64,000 bases of DNA. Source: Heliocidaris erythrogramma (lineage: Eukaryota > Echinodermata > Echinoidea > Camarodonta > Echinometridae). The stretch covers positions 4,922,244 through 4,986,243 of the forward strand of contig CM046869.1 of NCBI GenBank assembly GCA_025617745.1, written 5' to 3'. Position 1 is the stretch's first letter; each line of letters opens with the position of its first letter. The notes under the pieces are model-generated. The model saw only the letters and a list, made by a program, of their open reading frames with translations, did not search any database and was not told where the DNA came from. The position numbers and the translations under genes are program-made. Shown piece after piece: positions 57,780-64,000 of the stretch.

Positions 57780-60480
57780 GCATTGAGGCTCATTTATAAA
57801 AAGCATGTTTAATGGATAGCTAGTCACTAGGCGCTCAGAGAATATATGTGCATAAATTTGTATACATTACAGAAGCGGTATATTATCCAGGTGCCCCCAT
57901 CCACCACTCCCCAGACAAAACGATGCACAATCATATATCCTAATTCAAGACGATTACCATTCGTTATATTGCAGGGTGATAATTTCATTGAAAATCTATA
58001 CATCTCGGGTATATGTTTTCCCCAAGTCGAAAGAATTCAAATCATAAATTTTAGACTAGATTATGATTTTGGTGTTATTGTCTGGAACAGACAGGGCACT
58101 TAGCAAGTAAGCAAGCAATGGCGTTGTCTTGTGTAACGCTAGTAATAGCTGCACCTGTTATTATAGTTAACTCATCCGTTTCTTGATGTGTCATCCGTAA
58201 GACTGTGATCAACGGAATTTTTTTTAATGGAAAATTGTGATTAATATATTTACCTGTTGTTTTGTCTTTTCGCCTTTGTATCGGCCTATCACGTCCGAGT
58301 CTGGCGAGTGCATCATTCGCTGACTAATATCCTTCATAGTGCATCAACGCACCCGAAACTCCCCGGTACAACGACCGCCTCTGATACCCCCTGGTCAAAC
58401 TTTTCTATCCTGGTCGAAATCGTTTCTGAAGAAACAGTTTACAAAGCTCAAACTGCTTTAGCTGAAACAAACCCTTGATGGGCGAAAGGTCTTTGATATT
58501 GCCCTCAAAATGGCCAATGGTTCGTCAAATATATTGATATCCTGGTGATCTTCCAAAGAGTTTTGAATATCGAGTTTTACTAGGGACAGTCCGAGGACCG
58601 GTGGCCGATGACTGATATCGCGATACTGATGTTCTGAAGTCGTCTGCTAGAACATTTAATGAGGGCAGGTGTTATAGTATTCCATTTGCCTGATAATATT
58701 TTCTCGATATCTGTTCATCAGTAAGTATTCCTGGGTATCATAGCGTCCTCCACAATAGTCCATGTAAGTTCAATGTATTTAAAAGAGAATCCACACAAAC
58801 TACTGGCGTTCGTTCGTTCGCACAACACAGCCGTCACACTGTGAATAACTCAGTATGTCGCCGTGCCAAAGAAATGCTGGCGTGAAAGCTTGCTTGCATG
58901 CCAGCGATCTGGACCATTGCGTGCATACACCAATTACAGCATTCTACGCACACACATTCTTGTATCTATGCTTTCTCCGAGAGCTTTCTTCGGTTGAATC
59001 AGTAACAACTCTTTTTCTTGTCTTTGTGAGGGGATTGTACGCTATCGTCTTGTATTCGTATTCAAAGCAGGGGTTCTTTGTTTGATCTACGGTCCAACAA
59101 TTTGTTCAGTTTAGGCTAATCGGATAGCTCAAGCAGGGAAAACTATATACCACAAACCAAAGTCAAAGAGGATATAGCTTGTTGTCAATTAAAAGATTGA
59201 AGTAGATATTGATGAACCTAACGATTATCTTGACATGAAAACACGAAGTCTTGACTGATGTTTGCTTTTAACCATAGTGTTTTATTATCATATGATCTTG
59301 GAAAAGTTCAAGGATCTATTACCATTTTGAAGAAAAAATAATAATAATAATAAAAGAAAGGAGAGAATCATGTAACCCATTTAAAGGTATTGTTAAACAT
59401 TTTGATTAAAAAAATATGGTCGTGAAGTGTTTGGATTGTTTTCAATTCTTTTAATAATTCATTGGGAAATGCTTGAAAGCATATAAAAAGGTGATTAGCA
59501 TTTACCGGGAGCATCTTTTGTTAAGGAAAATTAATTTTGATTTCCAGTACGAATAATAAGACTCTATACTCTATTAGCATCGCAGTCATACAAAGCTGAA
59601 ATCAAAGATGTCATAAAAAGGGAATAATTTCAAAGAAAATTCAGTACCGCTTAAAGGCACGATGTATTTCGCCAACAGTACTCCGACATCAACTGCAGTT
59701 CTGTAAACTGAAGAAAAAAAAACAAAGAAGAAAGAGGAAGATATCCAAGTAACCTTTCAGACTTATTCCTGCTAAGTCATTCGCATTTAGATGCATTAGT
59801 AATTATTGAGTAGATGGTATGACTGCATTTTTCTTAATGGCTTCTTTCTAGGTCTTTAAAATGATGATAGGCGATTAAATTCGAGTGGCAGGAATCTAAA
59901 TATTGTGTAAACTAAAAAGAAATTCCAAGACAGAGGCTTTCTTTAGCACATTTATATGTTATCGAATATATATCATAGCGAGAATGCTTTCAGATTATCA
60001 CTAGCTTAAAACCAGCAATTAAAATCAAAAGTAGAGAAGAGAATGATTTAAGTCTCGCAAAATGTGAAGGAAACCTGCACTTTTCTGATGGTAGTCGTCG
60101 GGTTTGACATAGGTTTCTTATTCATAAACCAGAAAGTATAAGGCGTGCAGACGACATTTCCAGGGGAATTTAACGCGGATTATAACGCGCGCCAAGATCG
60201 TGACGAATATCGGCGTTATCGTCTTGAAAACTCCGGCCACGGAGGGATGGATTTGAAAAGATTTAATTTGTCCAAGGAATGAAAACCTAATTAGAGCTTC
60301 TGTAAAATGCTGACATGGAATTAAGCTTAGGTGTGGTTGCTACGAATTGGTAACATTGGATGCATATTTCCATGTATAAAGATTATCCACTCTTTTGTTT
60401 ACTATCAAGTTGCATCATTAAGCATCATCCAGCAACTTTGCACTGCATTCCACATCTGACTGTATTGTTGCTATTGTCAT
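57780..60480. other. No recognisable gene
   Basis: AT-rich unique DNA, with a TAA/ATA triplet run at 59336-59352. None of the frames here shows a recognisable domain. Confidence 0.4.
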
Positions 60481-60481
60481 C

Positions 60482-60692
60482 TAGGAAAATGCGACTACAT
60501 AATTGCCATTGTCGCCGCCTTCATCATCATCATCATCATCAACATCATCATCATTACCACCCACAGTCATTATCATCATCATCGTCATCATCTTCATCAT
60601 CATCAAATGGAAATGCAAATAGGAAAATTAGACTACATAACTGCCATTGTCGTCCTCATCATCATCATCATCATCGTCATCATCATCATCAT
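60482..60692. repeat. Duplicated CAT-triplet repeat unit
   Basis: Two copies of a ~135-bp unit begin AGGAAAATGCGACTACATAA (60482) and AGGAAAATTAGACTACATAA (60621). Each continues CTGCCATTGTCG-like and then a long CAT/ATC triplet run. The poly-His and poly-Ile frames here are repeat artefacts. Confidence 0.8.
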
Positions 60693-60699
60693 TAACTTC

Positions 60700-61520
60700 G
60701 TAATTTCTTTCATTTACTATTTCAACCAACAACAACCTTACAATGATATAATTTATGCACCTATATGGGTATACTTGACCGGATATATGGCGCAGTATCA
60801 TATCGAATCAAATAATAGTGGCAATTAAAGGATTTAGTGCAAAATGTCAAAATCTTCAAAAGCTGATATACCACCTTTGATCCAATTATATGGTCTGGGA
60901 AAAATCTAGACTAACAAACGAACCATTGACGGGATATTGTATATAGGCCAACACTAGCGCATAGCCTACGTGGACCAATACTGCCTTAAATGAAAGAGAA
61001 TTAAAGGATAATGAGTTGATTGAAAATTAGTCACAATGATTTATAGATCGATTGAGTCTGCTCTTGAGGCAGCCATACAGACATTAATGTCACATCCATC
61101 ATTGTACACCTATATAAAACCAATTGAAATTGGAGTGATGATCTGTAAATTGATTTGTCCTAGGTACACCCACAATAGAGCACTCGCTCATGTCAAATAA
61201 ATGCTCCGTCAGAGAGCAAAGTAACCCCAGGGGTGGCGCCAGAAAATATTGTTGGGGGAGGGGTGGCTCTGGTTTTAAAAAGTGCTGACAAGCGAAAGAA
61301 ATATACAATAAACGAGTTATATGTCTCCAAAATCTCTGACAAGCAAAAAAAAATATGGGGGAAATTAAAGGAAGCTTGAGTTCTGGGAAAGGTAAAACAT
61401 AAATTGTGGGCTTTCTTATTCTTTATATGTTAGTTTGGAAGATTATCGCAGTTAGATATGTCTCCTGAAAAGGATTACTCTACAAATGCTTTCACATTCA
61501 AAATATGACCAAAAAAAAAA
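60700..61520. other. No recognisable gene
   Basis: AT-rich. A GGGGTGGCGCCAGAAAA patch at 61232 looks like an isolated hAT-type end. Confidence 0.4.
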
Positions 61521-61529
61521 CAGCTGAAA

Positions 61530-61760
61530 TGTTCTGGCCGAACATTTGTGTGTAGTCCCATATACACATTTCTGTGTGCAGTGTATGTGACTCTCAGCTG
61601 GATTGAGTCAATTTCTTCTCAATTTGGTGATTCCAAAACCTTATAGCATACACCAATTCTTATGTGCTATATAATCAACCTTTTCCAATTGCTTTGAGAC
61701 AGTATCTTTCACAATTCAATCTCATGACGAGAACTCAACTTTATCTTTAAGGTTTAAATT
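61530..61760. repeat. Dispersed repeat, copy 2
   Basis: Same order and orientation of words as 23360-23600 (GTGTGTAGT, TTTCTGTGTGCAGTG, CACCAATTCTTA). More diverged. Confidence 0.55.
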
Positions 61761-62139
61761 TTCTCTTGGTGAAACATGCGCGCTAACAACCTTTTTTGAA
61801 CATTGATGCTGTATGCCAGATATATTCTGACCAGGGGCATGTTTTGGAGTAACCATAAGAGGTTGCAATCGCCCCTGTCCCTGAAACACCACCCTTGATC
61901 AACGATTTCCAATTTGCAACGCACCGTCAACAAAGTACACACGGTCCCCCAGATGAATATAAATATAGCAAATTGTGTATAAAGAGAAACGTATCTCGTA
62001 ATTCTACACATTGTGCGAATGGACAATGTGATGGAAACATGAATAGCTCACACTCCCTGTGACATAATGAGGGCATTGTATGTAATTTCCCATTTTAGGA
62101 GGCTTCCATGATTGATGTTGCTAAATCTGGGGCTATTAC

Positions 62140-62390
62140 GCTATGAACAAAGAAGCAGACAAAATATACAGCTCCTCATTGTACCTTCCACAATCTGGTA
62201 GACAAAAGAACATCCCTTGATTGCTATTATGTAAAAGCATGTAGAACAGGTGTTGCATGCATATTCACCTGTTCTACTTATTTTACATAAAAGCAATGAA
62301 GGGATGTTCTTTTGTCTACCAGAGCAATTGTGGAAGGTACAATGAGGAGCTGTATATTTTGTCCACTCTCTTTGTCATCGCGTTCATGGT
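62140..62390. mobile_element. Palindromic MITE, copy 2
   Basis: CTATGAACAAAGAAGCAGAC, then CAGCTCCTCATTGTACCTTC on the left is mirrored on the right; a central AACAGGTG/CACCTGTT hairpin is preserved. Same family as 49135-49370. Confidence 0.8.
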
Positions 62391-62399
62391 GTTATGAGC

Positions 62400-63655
62400 T
62401 AATTCCAACCGAAAAAGCATTATGTCCTATACAAGTAGGTTTCTAATTTCTTTTATTTGGGCATGAATTCCATCAGAAGCCACCACAGGCAAAAGAAATT
62501 TAGAGCCTGTTGTGATGTAATAAAGGCCTCCGAACCGTATAAATTTCGGACTACAGGTATATTTGGATGAAACTGAACTATACAACCTTCTTTCTCAGAA
62601 CGAAGGCTTGTATTATTACAGAAGTATATAGGTAAGAGAAATATAGTTGGGTGTTGTTTTTAACACCATGTGTTTTAGATCAGAATGCAAAATATCAGAT
62701 TCTTTTAATTTATTAATGGTGGGTAGCAATATGGGGACAGAAGAAAATAATCAGAATGGCGGAAATGACTGAAAAAAATACATAGATGAGAACGTATAGG
62801 GGAAATAGTTGAAATACATGAAATAGGGCGCTATAAAAGTGTGAAGAAAGACACTATTTAAAAGCAAACGAGAAGAAGAGAATGAATGAAATTGAAGAAA
62901 TGTTGGCAAGAGCGGGAAAAATAAGAATGAAAGAGAAAAAGGATAGAGTGGAAAGCGAAGATAGTAAATAAAATAAGGGGGACACTTGTAGTGGTAATGA
63001 AAAACAGTGTTTTGAGCGATCAGTTTTTCAAGAGATCATAAAACAAAATCTGTGTTTAGTTCAAAGGCATTCAGCATTAACTTCTAGGAATAAATCATCA
63101 TTGAAATAAATCATATTTTTAACCACCCTCGACGTCAATATTTATCCATTAAATGGGACAAGTTCGAGAAATGATTTACTAAAACACCTCAACCAAAAAT
63201 ACAGTATATCATGACAGATAATTAATCCTTTTGAAATTTGTCAAGTTTTAATCACGTTCGGCCTTGGTATTTAAGTCTGGTCCTTTTATTATCTCCAACC
63301 TAGGACCACGTTTTGATCACAAGTGAGTGCTCAAGCGATAGAGCGTAGATGAATATTGTACTGTGTAATTATTGTTATTTATGTATCAATATAATTATGA
63401 TTTACAAGGGGCGGATGTAATTCATATGCGTCATTTGACTGTGACAGCTGGATTGGAACAAGTACGAGGGTTTGGTGCTCGTTGTACGATATACAAATCC
63501 ACAAAATTATGAACTTTTCAACTTCTTAAGTTTATATATGTAATAGTGAAATCATACCAGATACTTTATCACGAGTTGCATTTTGCTTAGTCGAGATCGG
63601 ACATGTCTCAAAAATCTTTTGGATCTCACGTTTGATAAAAGAAGACTAGTGTAAT
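62400..63655. other. No recognisable gene
   Basis: AT-rich, purine-rich near 62860-62950. No supported feature. Confidence 0.4.
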
Positions 63656-63659
63656 ACCT

Positions 63660-63845
63660 GGGGGGGGGGGGGTGTTTTATAAAGCTGTTCGTAAGTTACG
63701 CACGACTTTACGCACGACTGGTGATCGGTTCTTGTGCTAAATGATTGAGAATCTGATTAGCATAGCACCCAAGAACATGCTCCAGTCGTTCGTAAAGTCA
63801 TTCGTAACTTTACGAACAGTTTTATGAAACACCCCCCCCCCCCCC
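63660..63845. mobile_element. Palindromic MITE with poly-G/poly-C ends
   Basis: It begins with 13 G, then TGTTTTATAAAGCTGTTCGT and GTTACGCACGAC. The right arm is the complement (AACTTTACGAACAGTTTTAT, then GAAACA) and 14 C. The inner arms CGACTGG/CCAGTCG and GTTCTTG/CAAGAAC are also paired. The GTTTCATAAAAC-type end links it loosely to the other foldbacks. Confidence 0.75.
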
Positions 63846-64000
63846 GTCAATTCATCTTTTGATGTTCTGATAACCCCATGCTTCTATTACACCCATTACC
63901 ATCCCCGTTACCACCACCCCACCATCTTAATACAGTATTATTTGACCTGGTAGAAACACCTTCATAAATCTTACTCTTCTTGTGAGGAGCATGGACTAAT

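Noticed and set aside
60360-60695. Poly-His/poly-Ser frame of 111 codons
   Set aside because: Created by CAT/ATC triplet repeats.

Overview
This window looks like AT-rich intergenic and intronic DNA from a marine invertebrate deuterostome. The best guess is an echinoderm of the sea-urchin type. That guess rests on inference only: the mixture of short TTAA and hAT elements, foldback MITEs, tRNA-derived SINEs, a Penelope-type fragment, long poly-G/poly-C runs and the frequent GTAGGCCTAT word. No operons, bacterial signals or rRNA genes were seen.

Only one host-type coding exon is supported: a minus-strand terminal exon at 16452-17261. It has a clear splice acceptor at its 5' edge, 269 codons and a stop. 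It encodes a coiled coil followed by a Ser/His-rich tail, and its coiled-coil pattern resembles the C-terminal coiled coil of SynGAP/DAB2IP/RASAL2-type RasGAPs. The rest of that gene should lie to the right, at higher coordinates, probably beyond this window. The DNA from 17262 rightwards would then be intron, and 15.1-16.45 kb its 3' flank or UTR.

Nearly everything else that can be recognised is mobile or repetitive. (1) Eight elements have TTAA target duplications and inverted ends, at 318, 7636, 11419, 18099, 20975, 34560, 39889 and 42510. The last carries a THAP zinc-finger coding exon. THAP plus TTAA is the combination known from Kolobok DNA transposons. (2) A 2.4-kb element at 7203-9623 has 276-bp inverted ends and a perfect 9-bp target duplication, as in Mutator-like elements. 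It contains one of the TTAA elements and one hAT-like element. (3) Several hAT-like non-autonomous elements occur, two with perfect 8-bp duplications. (4) Retroelement fragments include an RTE/jockey-like LINE tail, a LINE C-terminal zinc-knuckle region, an L1/Tx1-like tail with poly-A, and a Penelope-like GIY-YIG fragment bounded by an inverted repeat. (5) tRNA-derived SINEs are present, including one with a 7SL/Alu-like head. (6) Many palindromic MITEs occur, along with three copies of a tiny 50-63-bp hairpin. (7) Two tandem arrays (1.0-2.5 kb and 14.3-14.9 kb) repeatedly contain a nuclear-receptor DR1-like word.

Layout: 0-15 kb is a dense repeat patchwork; 15-18 kb holds the exon; 18-24 kb has TTAA elements and foldbacks; 24.4-29.3 kb is quiet unique DNA; 29-43 kb holds mixed transposons ending in the THAP element; 43.5-64 kb is mostly unique AT-rich DNA with scattered MITEs, one LINE and one SINE. 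All assignments come from reading the sequence; no search was run.
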